Source: JAAYCI01 sp031549285 (lineage in GTDB: Bacteria > Bacillota > Clostridia > Oscillospirales > Ruminococcaceae). From it: 64,000 bases of DNA. Shown one piece after another: positions 49,681-59,053 of the stretch. How positions within the stretch are numbered: position 1 is the first letter of the stretch; the number at the start of each line of letters is the position of its first letter. The DNA lies in contig JAVBPZ010000009.1 of NCBI GenBank assembly GCA_031549285.1, positions 62,001 to 126,000 on the forward strand, given 5' to 3'. The notes beneath the pieces are model-generated. The model ran no database searches and was not told where the DNA came from. It saw only the letters and a list, made by a program, of their open reading frames with translations. The position numbers were made by a program, and so were the translations under genes.

Positions 49681-50703
49681 TCAAAGCAAGCTCAAATAGT
49701 ATTCCCGCATGGTGCGGGCATCCTCCGCCTGCACGCCGTCGCTTTCGCAGATGATAACCGGCGAAAGCCCCCGCTGGGCGCACAGCTGCAGCAGCGGCTC
49801 GTACGGCGGGCCAAAGGTTTCATCCTCCAGCGTCAGATGGCGCTTTTCGCCGCCCGCGGTGTATTCTATCTTGGAAAAGTGCACATGGAAGCGGTGCGCA
49901 CGTTCATCGCCCAGCGCGGCTTCCATCGCGTCCAATATTTCCGCATAGTCCCGCTGTGTGCGGATCGCCCCCTGTGTGCGGGCGTTCAGGTGGCCAAAAT
50001 CAACGCAAGGGGTAATGCGCGCATCCACGCCGCAAAGGGCCAGCACCTCTTCCAAACTGCCCAGCTGCCCCAGTTTCCCCATGGTCTCCGGGCACAGGAT
50101 AATCTCGTCATATCCTTCGTCATCCAGCATTTTTTGCGCACGGGCCAGCGTATCCAGCGCCTTCGCCATCGCGTCTTCCCGGCTTTGCTTGCCACAGCTG
50201 CCGGGGTGAAAAACGACCCGCTGGCCACCCAGCATGCGCACCGCCGCCGCGCTTTCGCGCAGGTACCGCAGGCTGGCCAGGCGTTTGTCTTCCTCCATGC
50301 TGGCCATGGAAATATAGTAGGGCGCGTGAATGCTATACTGAATGCCATACGCCGCACCGGTCTGGGTCAGCACCGCCGCGGTAGCCGCCGCCAGCCGCAC
50401 CCCGCGGCCCGCCTGATACTCGAACGCATCCAGCCCAAACGACGCCGTATAGGCGGCCGCGTTCAAGCTGTTCTTGTTGCCCGCCGCCGCATAGGACGCG
50501 CTGAGGCCCGCCGTGCCAAACCGGGGACCATTTTTTGCCTTTGTTCTATCCGGTTTGCTGTTCGGCTGCGCATCCCGCCCATCTGCCTGTTTGTTGCCCT
50601 GCGTGTTGTCCCCTGTGGCTGCTTGCACCTTTGCCATTGCGCTCACCTGCTGTTTTTTTGCCACGGTTGTCTCGGCCTTTGTCGCTGCGCTCGCGGCCAT
50701 CAT
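49681..50703 (-). CDS. Endonuclease IV-like TIM-barrel protein with N-terminal extension
   Basis: From about residue 63 the 340-aa protein follows the AP endonuclease 2 fold: FGTAGLSASYAAAGNK, YSIHAPYYISMASMEE, VVFHPGSCGKQSREDAM, EIILCPETMGKLGQLG, TPCVDFGHLNARTQG and HVHFSKIEYTAGGEKRH supply the metal-binding His, Glu and Asp ligands. Nfo-type enzymes cut DNA at abasic sites. The first 60 residues are Ala/Lys/Gln-rich low complexity, not found in Nfo. The ATG overlaps the yqeG stop (ATGA), supporting this start, although an ATG with AGGTGA at 50637 is an alternative. Confidence 0.82.
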   Translation of the reverse strand: MMAASAATKAETTVAKKQQVSAMAKVQAATGDNTQGNKQADGRDAQPNSKPDRTKAKNGPRFGTAGLSASYAAAGNKNSLNAAAYTASFGLDAFEYQAGRGVRLAAATAAVLTQTGAAYGIQYSIHAPYYISMASMEEDKRLASLRYLRESAAAVRMLGGQRVVFHPGSCGKQSREDAMAKALDTLARAQKMLDDEGYDEIILCPETMGKLGQLGSLEEVLALCGVDARITPCVDFGHLNARTQGAIRTQRDYAEILDAMEAALGDERAHRFHVHFSKIEYTAGGEKRHLTLEDETFGPPYEPLLQLCAQRGLSPVIICESDGVQAEDARTMREYYLSLL

Positions 50704-51206
50704 AACAGCGTACCGCCTTTTTTATAGTACCGCCGCAGGAACGGTTCCTCCAGCCGCCGTTTCAGGCGTATGGACCATTTGATATCCGCATACATTGGCT
50801 GCACCAGCAACACCCGGGCACCCCACAGGGTCCCTGCCAGCAGGTCGGTGAACACCTGGTCCCCCACCAAGGCCACCTGTTTTTTGGGCAGATGCCACGC
50901 GCGCCGGGCCGCCCACAGCCACCAGGGGGATGGTTTGCAGCAAAAGCTGACGTAAGAAAGACCCAGCCGCCCCGCGAACGGCGCCACTCGTTTTTTTACA
51001 TTGTTACTGGCAATCATCATGCGCACACCGGCCGCGCGCATACCGGCCAGCCAGGCCTCCACCTCGGGGGTCACCTCCTGGCTGCCGTGCGCAGTAAGGG
51101 TATTGTCCACATCCAGCACCAGCGCGCGAATACCCTGCTGCTGCAAAAATTCTGGCGTGATGCGGGTAATGTCCTTAAAAATATGGCGTGGGGTCAGTAT
51201 GCACAT
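50700..51206 (-). CDS. yqeG: YqeG family HAD-IIIA phosphatase
   Basis: The 168-aa protein has ALVLDVDNTLTAHGSQEVTP (motif I), MMIASNNVKKRVAPFAGRLG (motif II) and QVALVGDQVFTDLLAGTLWG (motif IV). YqeG dephosphorylates phosphatidylglycerophosphate-like substrates by homology with GEP4, though this is not settled in bacteria. AAGGA 8 nt upstream defines the ATG. It is coupled to the endonuclease IV-like gene. Confidence 0.9.
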   Translation of the reverse strand: MCILTPRHIFKDITRITPEFLQQQGIRALVLDVDNTLTAHGSQEVTPEVEAWLAGMRAAGVRMMIASNNVKKRVAPFAGRLGLSYVSFCCKPSPWWLWAARRAWHLPKKQVALVGDQVFTDLLAGTLWGARVLLVQPMYADIKWSIRLKRRLEEPFLRRYYKKGGTLL

Positions 51207-51346
51207 GGGACGTTTCCTTTCTTTGACCGTTTTTTTGAACACGGTTCTGCGGCCAAGATGCTTTCCGCCTGGCGGTTTCTTCCTGTTTTGCCCGGTGGCG
51301 ACCGGCATACACAGGAGGCATCACCGCGCCCCGCCTGCCCAAAAAG

Positions 51347-51378
51347 AAAGGCGAGCCCCAACCGGAGCCCGCCTTTTT
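51347..51378. terminator. Terminator after rpsU
   Basis: AAAGGCGAGC and GCCCGCCTTT pair with one wobble around a 10-nt loop, with A- and T-tracts on each side, so it works in both directions. Confidence 0.75.
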
Positions 51379-51415
51379 GTGTTTCCTGTGCTGTGCGCGC
51401 TGCCTTTTCCGCGAA

Positions 51416-51592
51416 TTATTTAAACTTGCGTTTGCGGGCAGCTTCAGATTTTTTCTTGCGTTTTACCGACGGTTTTTCGTATGCCTCGCGCTTACGAACC
51501 TCGGCCAGCACGCCCGATTTTGCGCATGACCGTTTAAAGCGGCGCAGCGCGCTGTCGAGCGACTCATTTTCTTTCACTCGGATCTCCGACAT
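51416..51592 (-). CDS. rpsU: 30S ribosomal protein S21
   Basis: S21 aids initiation at the 3' end of 16S rRNA. The 58-aa product MSEIRVKENESLDSALRRFK contains RSCAKSGVLAEVRKREAYEKPSVKRKKK (signature, from about residue 22), a normal length and composition. It is a single gene between its own consensus promoter and a terminator. Confidence 0.96.
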   Translation of the reverse strand: MSEIRVKENESLDSALRRFKRSCAKSGVLAEVRKREAYEKPSVKRKKKSEAARKRKFK

Positions 51593-51689
51593 CTTTGTCC
51601 CCCCTAATGCCAAACGGCAGAAGTAGGTTATCCGCACAAAACGAAATTGCCATCAGGGCAACTTCCCATGTCCATATAACACATAATAG

Positions 51690-51718
51690 ATTATACACAT
51701 CCACACGGAAAGTGTCAA
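51690..51718 (-). promoter_or_regulatory. Consensus promoter of rpsU
   Basis: TTGACA (51718-51713) and TATAAT (51695-51690) with exactly 17 nt between them on the minus strand: a perfect vegetative promoter about 95 nt before rpsU. The rest of the 240-nt spacer to leuS shows no other feature. Confidence 0.85.
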
Positions 51719-51833
51719 CTATCTGCGCCAAACGGCGGATAAGCCTTTTTACGTAGAATCGACCCAAATAGAAAATTTTACACAGGCACCATTTATGGGG
51801 ATGCCGCCTGATAAATTGCCCTGGGAGCGGAAC

Positions 51834-54245
51834 TCATTTCTTCACGGCAAAATTCACCAGTTTGCCCGGCACCCAAATTTCCTTCAGGATAGTGCCGCCC
51901 GCCAAATCCTTTGCCACGGCCTCTTTCGCGGCGGCCAGGGCATCCTCTTTCGCCACATCGGCCGCCACCAGAATATGCCCGCGCGGCTTGCCGTTCACCT
52001 GCACCACCACCTCCACGGTATCCTCCACCATTTTGGCTTCGTCATACACCGGCCAGGGCGTAGCGGCTATTTCGTCTGCACCGCCTGCCAACTCCCACAG
52101 CTCCTCAGTAATGTGCGGCGCAAAGGGATTTAGTAGTTGCAGCAATATTTTATACTCGTCACGGGTAGCACCGCCTGCCGCGGAAAAATCATTCAGCAGA
52201 CTCATCATGCTGGCAATGGCGGTGTTGTGTTTCAAATGCTCCACGTCATTCGTAACTTTTTGAATGGTGCGGTGTATCGTGGCCTCCAGCGCGGGGCGAA
52301 TGCCAGCCTGTGGCAACAGCTGGTCCTGCAGCGCCCACACGCGGTCCAAAAACCGGCGGCTGCCTTTTATGGACGCGGTGTTCCACGGGGCAGACTTTTC
52401 AAAGTCGCCAATAAACATCTCATACACCCGCATGGTATCGGCGCCAAACTCGTCTATCACCACGTCCGGGTTCACCACGTTGCCGCGGCTCTTGCTCATT
52501 TTTTCGCCGTTTTCACCCAGAATCATCCCATGGCTGGTGCGCTTCAGGTATGGCTCCGGCATTTTCACCACGCCGATGTCATGCAGAAATTTGTGCCAAA
52601 ACCGGCTGTATAGCATGTGCAAGGTGGTGTGCTCCATGCCGCCGTTATACCAGTCCACCGGCATCCAATAATCCAGGGCTTCCTCGCTGGCCAGCGCCGT
52701 GTCGTTGTGCGGGTCGCAGTATCGCAAAAAGTACCAGCTGGAGCCAGCCCACTGGGGCATGGTGTCGGTCTCGCGCCGAGCGGCGCCGCCACAGGCCGGG
52801 CAGGTGGTTTGCACCCATTCCTCGTGCCGGGCCAGCGGGCTGTCACCTTCCGCGGTCGGTTCAAAATCTTCAATATACGGCAGTTCCAGCGGCAGCTGGC
52901 TTTCTGGCAGCGGCACCCACCCGCAGGCATCGCACCACACCATGGGAATCGGTTCGCCCCAGTAGCGCTGGCGGCTGAACACCCAGTCCCGCAGCTTGTA
53001 GTTGGTTTTCGCTTCACCCTTATTGTTGCGCAGCAGCCAGTCGGTAATGGCCTTTTTGGCTTCCTCCACCGACAGCCCGTTCAAAAACCCACTATTCACC
53101 ATCACGCCGGTTTCACAGTCGGTAAACGCTTCTTTTTCAATATCCCCGCCGGCCACCACCTCTATGATAGGCAGGCTGAATTTCTTCGCGAAAGCGTAGT
53201 CACGCTCGTCATGCCCGGGCACCGCCATAATAGCGCCGGTGCCATAGCTGGCCAGCACATAGTCAGAAATATAGATGGGAATTGCTTCCCCGGTGGCGGG
53301 GTTCACCGCCTGTACCCCGGCCAGACGCACCCCGGTTTTTTCCTTGTCTTTGGAAAGTTCTGTGCGCTCAAAATCGCTCTTGTGGCTGGCGGCCTCCTGG
53401 TACGCGGTAATTTCGTCCCAGTTCGTCAGCTGCCCTTCCCATTTTTTCAGGAACGGGTGTTCCGGGCTCATGACCATATAGGTAGCGCCAAACACCGTAT
53501 CCGGGCGGGTGGTATACACCACCATGTCGTCCCCGGCGGTGGTGGCAAATACCATCTCGGCACCATAGCTGCGGCCAATCCAGTTTTTCTGGCTGGTGGA
53601 CACACGCTCAATATAATCCAGTCCTTCCAGATCATCCACCAAACGGCCTGCATACTCGGTAATTTTCAGCATCCACTGGCTTTTCACCTTGCGCACCACG
53701 TCGCCGCCGCACCGCTCGCATGCACCGTTTACCACTTCTTCGTTCGCCAGCACCACCTTACAGCTGGTGCACCAGTTCACGCTCATTTCTTTTTTGTACG
53801 CTAGACCCTTTTTGTACAGCTGCAGGAAAATCCACTGGGTCCATTTGTAATAGGCCGGGTCGGTGGTGTCCACCTCGCGGTCCCAGTCAAAACTGATGCC
53901 CAGCGCCTGAATCTGCTGGCGGAAGCGGGTGATGTTCTGTTTGGTTATGATGGCCGGATGGATATGGTTTTTCAGCGCGAAGTTCTCGGTAGGCAAACCA
54001 AACGCATCCCAGCCGATGGGATACAATACGTTCCAGCCTTCCATGCGGCGCTTGCGCGCCACGATATCAATGGCGGTATACGGCCGCGGATGCCCCACGT
54101 GCAACCCCTGCGCGCTGGGGTACGGAAACTCAATCAAGGCATAAAATTTGGGCTTATCCAGCCCGGTTTTTGCCGCAAAGGTTTTATTCTCCAGCCATTT
54201 TTTCTGCCACTTCGGCTCTATTGTTTTGGGATCATACTTCGTCAT
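51834..54245 (-). CDS. leuS: Leucyl-tRNA synthetase
   Basis: The 803-aa class I synthetase charges tRNA-Leu and edits misactivated amino acids. It has the HIGH-type motif PYPSAQGLHVGHPRPYTAID (about residues 40-59), the CP1 editing domain (TTRPDTVFGATYMVMSPEHP), zinc-binding cysteines (CTSCKVV, CERCGGD and CPACGG) and the KMSKS motif GEKMSKSRGNVVNPD. The MTKYDPKTIEPKWQKKWLEN start gives the family N-terminus. rsfS lies 100 nt upstream. No T-box leader was recognised. Confidence 0.96.
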   Translation of the reverse strand: MTKYDPKTIEPKWQKKWLENKTFAAKTGLDKPKFYALIEFPYPSAQGLHVGHPRPYTAIDIVARKRRMEGWNVLYPIGWDAFGLPTENFALKNHIHPAIITKQNITRFRQQIQALGISFDWDREVDTTDPAYYKWTQWIFLQLYKKGLAYKKEMSVNWCTSCKVVLANEEVVNGACERCGGDVVRKVKSQWMLKITEYAGRLVDDLEGLDYIERVSTSQKNWIGRSYGAEMVFATTAGDDMVVYTTRPDTVFGATYMVMSPEHPFLKKWEGQLTNWDEITAYQEAASHKSDFERTELSKDKEKTGVRLAGVQAVNPATGEAIPIYISDYVLASYGTGAIMAVPGHDERDYAFAKKFSLPIIEVVAGGDIEKEAFTDCETGVMVNSGFLNGLSVEEAKKAITDWLLRNNKGEAKTNYKLRDWVFSRQRYWGEPIPMVWCDACGWVPLPESQLPLELPYIEDFEPTAEGDSPLARHEEWVQTTCPACGGAARRETDTMPQWAGSSWYFLRYCDPHNDTALASEEALDYWMPVDWYNGGMEHTTLHMLYSRFWHKFLHDIGVVKMPEPYLKRTSHGMILGENGEKMSKSRGNVVNPDVVIDEFGADTMRVYEMFIGDFEKSAPWNTASIKGSRRFLDRVWALQDQLLPQAGIRPALEATIHRTIQKVTNDVEHLKHNTAIASMMSLLNDFSAAGGATRDEYKILLQLLNPFAPHITEELWELAGGADEIAATPWPVYDEAKMVEDTVEVVVQVNGKPRGHILVAADVAKEDALAAAKEAVAKDLAGGTILKEIWVPGKLVNFAVKK

Positions 54246-54346
54246 GCCGCACAACACTCCACTTTTCAAAAATCGCTCTTTTTCCACCTACCGATGTGCG
54301 TGTTTTCCCCCACTGCAGAGGGACGGCACATCCCCACAAGCCCGCC

Positions 54347-54694
54347 TTACTCCAGCGCCAGCTCCACCGGCTGGGCATCCGCCCAAAGGCGCTCCAGTGC
54401 ATAAAAATCTCGTGCTTCCGGGTAAAACACATGCACCACCACGCTGCTATAATCCAACAAAATCCAGCTGCGGCCATCGGCGCCTTCCACGTGGCCGGGT
54501 TCTATCCCCAGCTGTGTCAGCTTAAACTGTACCTCGTCCGCCAGTGCCTTCACCTGCGTGCTGGATGTACCGGACGCAATCACGAAATAATCCGCCAACA
54601 CGGTCAGGTCCTCCACCTTTAGCAGGCGGATATCCTGCGCTTTTTTTCCATCCAATGCGTTTACGACGGTTTTTGCCAGTTCCAATGCTTCCAA
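54347..54694 (-). CDS. rsfS: Ribosomal silencing factor RsfS
   Basis: RsfS binds L14 and blocks subunit joining when nutrients are short. The 115-aa protein has ALDGKKAQDIRLLKVEDLTV, YFVIASGTSSTQVKALADEV and the C-terminal GRSWILLDYSSVVVHVFYPEARDFYALERLW signature (from about residue 73). It stands between an LCP gene and leuS, as is common in clostridia with yqeK and nadD nearby. Confidence 0.94.
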   Translation of the reverse strand: MEALELAKTVVNALDGKKAQDIRLLKVEDLTVLADYFVIASGTSSTQVKALADEVQFKLTQLGIEPGHVEGADGRSWILLDYSSVVVHVFYPEARDFYALERLWADAQPVELALE

Positions 54695-54768
54695 ATACCA
54701 TTCTCCTCATGTCATTCATTATCCCGCCCTACCATACGGTCAACTCCGCACCGCATGGAAACGGCACA

Positions 54769-55974
54769 TCACTCCGGCTCCACCTGGATATCGGTGCCGC
54801 CCTCTTCCTCCTGTATCTGCCCCATCACCTGCACGTTGGGCGGATACAGCGTATAGCTGTCCGGGATTCCGACATCCGGAATCATCAGTTCCGCCGCGGG
54901 CACCGGTTCGCCATAGGTGCGGAAATACTGGTTCAGCAGGTTGGCCACGCCGGGTTCTTCCTCGGTTCCGCGGCCGTACTTATCCACAAAATACAAATCG
55001 CGCATCTGGCCGGTGGGGTCCAGTTCCGGGCCGGTAACGCCCGGCACCTTACAGAACATCACTTTTTCCGGGCTCAGCTTTTTCACCGCAACGGCCAAGC
55101 TGATCAGGTCATCCATGCCGATATCGGTGTTGCAGTACTGGCGGAACACCGGCATCAGCTTAATGATATCCTTGGTGGTCAGGTTCAAAAGACGCCGGAA
55201 CAGCGCCGAATAAAAATGTCGCTGGTTGTCCAGGCGGTCCAGGTCCGCGCGTTCAAAACCGGTGCCTTTGCGGTTGCGCACAAAGAACTCCGCCTCTTCG
55301 CCGTTCAGCCAGCGCCAGCCGGCCTCCAGCCGGCTGCCGCCGTACTCCATGTCCTTCGGCACATATACCTTTATGCCGCCGAACGCGTCCACCACCGCTT
55401 TCATGCCATCCATGTCTATGGAAACATAATAGTCCACCGGCAACTTATATTGGGTGGTGATAACCTCCACCAGGTTGTTGATGGGGTTCTCCTGGTCCGG
55501 CCCGCTGATAAGCGCCGCGTTTATTTTGCCGGAACCGCCGGTAGGCACCTCTGTGCCCACATAGCTGTCTCGTGGTATCTGCAGCATATTCAGGCTGCCG
55601 TTTCTTAAATCCAGGTTGGCATACAGAATCATATCGGTAAGGCCCAGGCCTTCACCATACCCGCGTCCTTCCTCGTTGTCTATGCCCACAATAAGGATGT
55701 TCGCCACGTCGCCCTTAAACTCCGGCTCGGTATAAAACTCCTGCCGGATAACACCCACCGTGCCGGACTCCAGCGTGTCGTCGGCATACTTGTACAGCAT
55801 GGCAAACGCCGTGCCGGACAGCAAAAAAACCAGCCCAAAGCAGGTAAGCACTATCGGCCATTTGCGCCGCTTTTTCTTTTTAATTTTGGGTCGATGGATC
55901 ATGGTTCCATCGGCAGCCTCCACGCCGGCCCGCTGAATGCGGCCCGAGCGATAGGAATGTTCTTTTTTAGCCAA
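54769..55974 (-). CDS. LytR-CpsA-Psr (LCP) family wall polymer ligase
   Basis: LCP enzymes attach teichoic acid or capsule chains from lipid carriers to peptidoglycan. The protein of about 401 aa has a basic cytoplasmic N-terminus, one span (WPIVLTCFGLVFLLSGTAFA) and the LCP domain with LTDMILYANLDLRNGSLNML, QIPRDSYVGTEV, FFVRNRKG and ERADLDRLDNQRHFYSALF, which supply the conserved Asp and Arg residues. A TTG start is assigned from spacing to AGAAAGAG, but an in-frame ATG is also possible further in. It lies 3' of a second LCP gene. Confidence 0.85.
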   Translation of the reverse strand: MAKKEHSYRSGRIQRAGVEAADGTMIHRPKIKKKKRRKWPIVLTCFGLVFLLSGTAFAMLYKYADDTLESGTVGVIRQEFYTEPEFKGDVANILIVGIDNEEGRGYGEGLGLTDMILYANLDLRNGSLNMLQIPRDSYVGTEVPTGGSGKINAALISGPDQENPINNLVEVITTQYKLPVDYYVSIDMDGMKAVVDAFGGIKVYVPKDMEYGGSRLEAGWRWLNGEEAEFFVRNRKGTGFERADLDRLDNQRHFYSALFRRLLNLTTKDIIKLMPVFRQYCNTDIGMDDLISLAVAVKKLSPEKVMFCKVPGVTGPELDPTGQMRDLYFVDKYGRGTEEEPGVANLLNQYFRTYGEPVPAAELMIPDVGIPDSYTLYPPNVQVMGQIQEEEGGTDIQVEPE

Positions 55975-56155
55975 AGTATCACTCTTTCTGCGATAATATA
56001 ATGCCCCGGCGAAGAGAAAATGGATGCCGCGCAAGGAAACGGTGGAAGCGCATACAGGCGCCTATGTGCTATTTGTAACTGCCGCGCACTTTTGCGGCAC
56101 GGCACTTCCGGTACCGTTTGTCGCCTGACGGCGAAAACCCCCGCGCCATTTGTCT

Positions 56156-57508
56156 TCAGCTTGGTTCGTCTTTCGGCGGTTCACTGGCCTGTATGGTGGC
56201 CATGGAGCGTATGCTGGCCTCCACCGTGCCGTTGTTCCGGGGCAACTCCTGAATATCCAGCTGGGCCGCGGTATACGTTTCCCCCTCCGGACGGAAATAC
56301 TGGTTCAATAAATCAGCTGTTTGTTCTTCATCCAGCGTGATGAGTGAACGGGTCCCGTAAATAGACTCGCCGCACGGCGGCCGCACAAAGGTCAGGTTAT
56401 CCCCTTCCAGGCTCAGCGCCTTTTGGGCCAGCCCCCCCAGTTCCAGCGGCGCCGCATCGGTTTTTACATAGGCCAGCAGCACCCGCATCCACATAACCAG
56501 GTCGCTGCCGGACAGGCTTTTAAACTCCCGGAACAAGGCGGAGTAAAAGCTTTGCTGCATCTGCAGGCGCATAATATCGCCTTGCTCGTGGTAGGTGGGG
56601 CTGTGCCGGTTGCGCAGGAAAAACTCCGCTTCATCCGGGGTGAACGCACGCCACCCCACCGGAATTACCGCCTCGGGATGCTCCGGGTCAGAAACCTCCA
56701 CCGGTACATATACATCAATGGTGCCCTTTATGGCAATCAATTCTTTCAGGGCATCCATGTCCACGGTCACATAAAAATCCACCGGCAGCTGGAACTGGTT
56801 CTTCAGCACCGAGGCCAGCGCCCCCATGCGGTTGTTTTCGTCCGGGGCAAAAAAATACAGGCCATTTATCTTCCCGGTGCCGCCGGTTTCTACCCCTTCC
56901 CCCACGAACGTATCCCGCGGGAGCTGTAAAATGGACATCTTCTGCGCGGTGGTATCGTAATGGACGTACAAAATCATATCCGTACGGCCAATTTTTTCAT
57001 CGCTGGAATATCCGTCGGCGCCCTCATTGTCGTAATCCAAGCCGCATACCAGAAAGTTTATAATGCCTTTCCCGGTATATTCCGGCAGAGTCTGCACCTC
57101 TTCCGGCAGGGGATCTGCCCCGGCGTTCAGCTTGTGCGCCACATAGGAATATACCGACACAATCCCCACCACCAGCACCAGCACCAACGTTAGCGCCACA
57201 ACACCTGCCCGGCGCCAACCTTTTTTAGGTTTGGCCGCTGCGGAACGACGCGCGGCACGCCCAGTGCCACCCCCGTACACCGCTGCACGAGGGCTTTGGC
57301 TTGTGCCGCGGGCCGCGCTGGTATAGGTACGTTTGGCGCCGCTCTGGCCAGAGGAATAGGTGGTGCGGTTTTGCACCTGTGGCGGCCGGGTGCGCTGCGC
57401 ACCGGTACTGTGCACTTTCGCGTGGGCAGAACCGGACTGCGCGTCTTGGTCAAACATGGGGCGCTGGGCCCGGCTGTTGGGGCCGCCTTGGTGCTGCTCG
57501 TGGCTCAC
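56156..57508 (-). CDS. LytR-CpsA-Psr (LCP) family wall polymer ligase, long N-terminus
   Basis: The product of about 450 aa has a Gln/Ser/Arg-rich cytoplasmic region of about 95 residues, one span (VVALTLVLVLVVGIVSVYSY) and the LCP domain: RTDMILYVHYDTTAQKMSIL, QLPRDTFVGEGV, FFLRNRHSPTYHEQGDIMRLQMQQ. Substrate choice between wall polymers cannot be read. The GTG start has GGGAGG 9 nt upstream. Paired LCP genes in tandem suggest partly redundant ligases. The gap of about 180 nt to the other LCP gene has no clear terminator. Confidence 0.85.
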   Translation of the reverse strand: MSHEQHQGGPNSRAQRPMFDQDAQSGSAHAKVHSTGAQRTRPPQVQNRTTYSSGQSGAKRTYTSAARGTSQSPRAAVYGGGTGRAARRSAAAKPKKGWRRAGVVALTLVLVLVVGIVSVYSYVAHKLNAGADPLPEEVQTLPEYTGKGIINFLVCGLDYDNEGADGYSSDEKIGRTDMILYVHYDTTAQKMSILQLPRDTFVGEGVETGGTGKINGLYFFAPDENNRMGALASVLKNQFQLPVDFYVTVDMDALKELIAIKGTIDVYVPVEVSDPEHPEAVIPVGWRAFTPDEAEFFLRNRHSPTYHEQGDIMRLQMQQSFYSALFREFKSLSGSDLVMWMRVLLAYVKTDAAPLELGGLAQKALSLEGDNLTFVRPPCGESIYGTRSLITLDEEQTADLLNQYFRPEGETYTAAQLDIQELPRNNGTVEASIRSMATIQASEPPKDEPS

Positions 57509-57649
57509 GGCGCATCGCCTCCCTTGGTAAGCGTGGGTTGTATCCATCGGTCAGGGGATTTTCGTGCCCCCGGCAGGACACCCGGGGCATAACCCTGCCG
57601 CGCGGGTGTTGTATTTTGGCATGTAATAAGACGTTTTGTACTCAACTGC

Positions 57650-57678
57650 ATTATTTCGAATCGTACAATTAAATGCAA
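57650..57678 (-). promoter_or_regulatory. Possible promoter of the LCP genes
   Basis: TTGCAT (57678-57673) and AATAAT (57655-57650) are 17 nt apart on the minus strand, in an AT-rich stretch about 140 nt before the first LCP gene. Confidence 0.45.
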
Positions 57679-57699
57679 TTATACGAATAGTATTCATTC

Positions 57700-58296
57700 T
57701 CAAAGTGCGCTTGCCGCCGCCTGCGCCGCCGTCCCAGCTTCCTTTTCCATATCCTGCAGCGCTGCCAGGGTCTCGCCATCCAGCGGCTTGCCCATCTTTC
57801 GCAGGTACTGCACACTGGCCTTCAGCGCCGCCAATACTGCGGCGTCCAGGTTTTTTTTCGCCAGGCGGCGTATCTCGCCCACACCCTCAAAGTCCCGGTC
57901 GGCATCCACCACATCGGCCACAAACAATATTTTGTCCAGCTTGCTCATGCCGGGCTTTCCGGTGGTGTGGCAGGCGATGGCGCTCAGTACCTCTTCATCC
58001 TGCACGCCCAGCTGGTTTCTGGCGTAAACAGCAGCGGCCGGGCCATGCCACACCGCGGGCGGGCGGGCCTCCACCGACCTTGCTATTATAGCATCTTGCG
58101 AAAGCTCGCGCAACAAGCCCGCCTGGCTATCTTCCTTCACAATATCGTGCAGCCAGGCGGCCAGCGCCGCTTTTTCCGGGTCTGCGCCAAACCGGCAGGC
58201 CAGCTCTCTCGCGGCTTTTACAACATTTTTTGTGTGGTGGTACCGCTTTGCAGACAGCCTTTTTTTTGCCAGTTGCTTTGCCTCGTCACTCGTCAC
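57700..58296 (-). CDS. yqeK: YqeK-type HD hydrolase (Ap4A hydrolase family)
   Basis: YqeK enzymes cleave diadenosine tetraphosphate symmetrically. The 198-aa protein has HTKNVVKAARELACRFGADP, AALAAWLHDIVKED (HD metal site) and IACHTTGKPGMSKLDKILFVADVVDADR (from about residue 118). A GTG with AAAAGGAG 8 nt upstream is the likely start. Linked nadD-yqeK is standard in Firmicutes. Confidence 0.93.
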   Translation of the reverse strand: MTSDEAKQLAKKRLSAKRYHHTKNVVKAARELACRFGADPEKAALAAWLHDIVKEDSQAGLLRELSQDAIIARSVEARPPAVWHGPAAAVYARNQLGVQDEEVLSAIACHTTGKPGMSKLDKILFVADVVDADRDFEGVGEIRRLAKKNLDAAVLAALKASVQYLRKMGKPLDGETLAALQDMEKEAGTAAQAAASAL

Positions 58297-58422
58297 GTTG
58301 TTTGCTCCTTTTCGGCTGGGGCATATATCGAAGGTCGTGCTGCTTCCATGGCGTATCATATAGATTCCGCACCCCACGGAATACCCCAGCACCGACCGGA
58401 AATCTCCTCAAAACCGTGTACT

Positions 58423-59022
58423 TCATCCTTGTTTGTACAACCCCGCCTCGCGCGCGATGGCATCCGCCGGCGGTGGAATATCGGTATACCCATCTTTCCC
58501 CGCCGCTATCTCCGCGCGTATCTGCGAGGAAGAAACCTCCAGCACCGCGCCGGGGGCAAACAGGACACGCGCACCTTCCGCACACAGGGCCTTCACCGCC
58601 TGCATGACCGGCTGCGCATCTTCCTGGCGGCGGCTGTGCGCCACCAGCGTCACCAGCCCCAACAGCTCACGGTACCGGTGCCAGGTGGTGAAGGACAACA
58701 GCATATCGCTGCCGATGCACAAGAATATTTCCGCACCGGGATAGCGGTATAGCAGAGCCTCCACCGTATCTATGGTATAGCTTTTCCCAGCCCGGACCAG
58801 CTCCATATCGCTGACCGTCAGCGCCGGGAACAGCGGCTGAAAACACGCACACATGGCCAGACGTACCTCCGGCGGGGTGTGGCTTTGGTCCTTGTGCGGC
58901 GGAATGTGCGCCGGCACCACAAAAACCCTGTCCGGCTGCACGGCGGCAATAGCGTTTCCCAAAAGGCACATGTGCCCCTTATGCGGCGGGTCAAACGTGC
59001 CGCCAAACAACAGCAACTTCAC
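58423..59022 (-). CDS. nadD: Nicotinate-nucleotide adenylyltransferase
   Basis: NadD makes deamido-NAD from nicotinate mononucleotide and ATP. The 199-aa protein has LLFGGTFDPPHKGHMCLLGN (GGTFDPPHxGH motif), VVPAHIPPHKDQ, FLCIGSDMLLSF and the C-terminal SSSQIRAEIAAGKDG (ISSTxIR-type motif). It is followed by yqeK after about 125 nt and preceded by yhbY. Confidence 0.95.
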   Translation of the reverse strand: MKLLLFGGTFDPPHKGHMCLLGNAIAAVQPDRVFVVPAHIPPHKDQSHTPPEVRLAMCACFQPLFPALTVSDMELVRAGKSYTIDTVEALLYRYPGAEIFLCIGSDMLLSFTTWHRYRELLGLVTLVAHSRRQEDAQPVMQAVKALCAEGARVLFAPGAVLEVSSSQIRAEIAAGKDGYTDIPPPADAIAREAGLYKQG

Positions 59023-59053
59023 TGCATCACCATCCTGTGGAATAGTCGCCCCA

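Noticed and set aside
54246..54346. T-box riboswitch upstream of leuS
   Set aside because: The gap is only about 100 nt and shows no T-box core or specifier stem.
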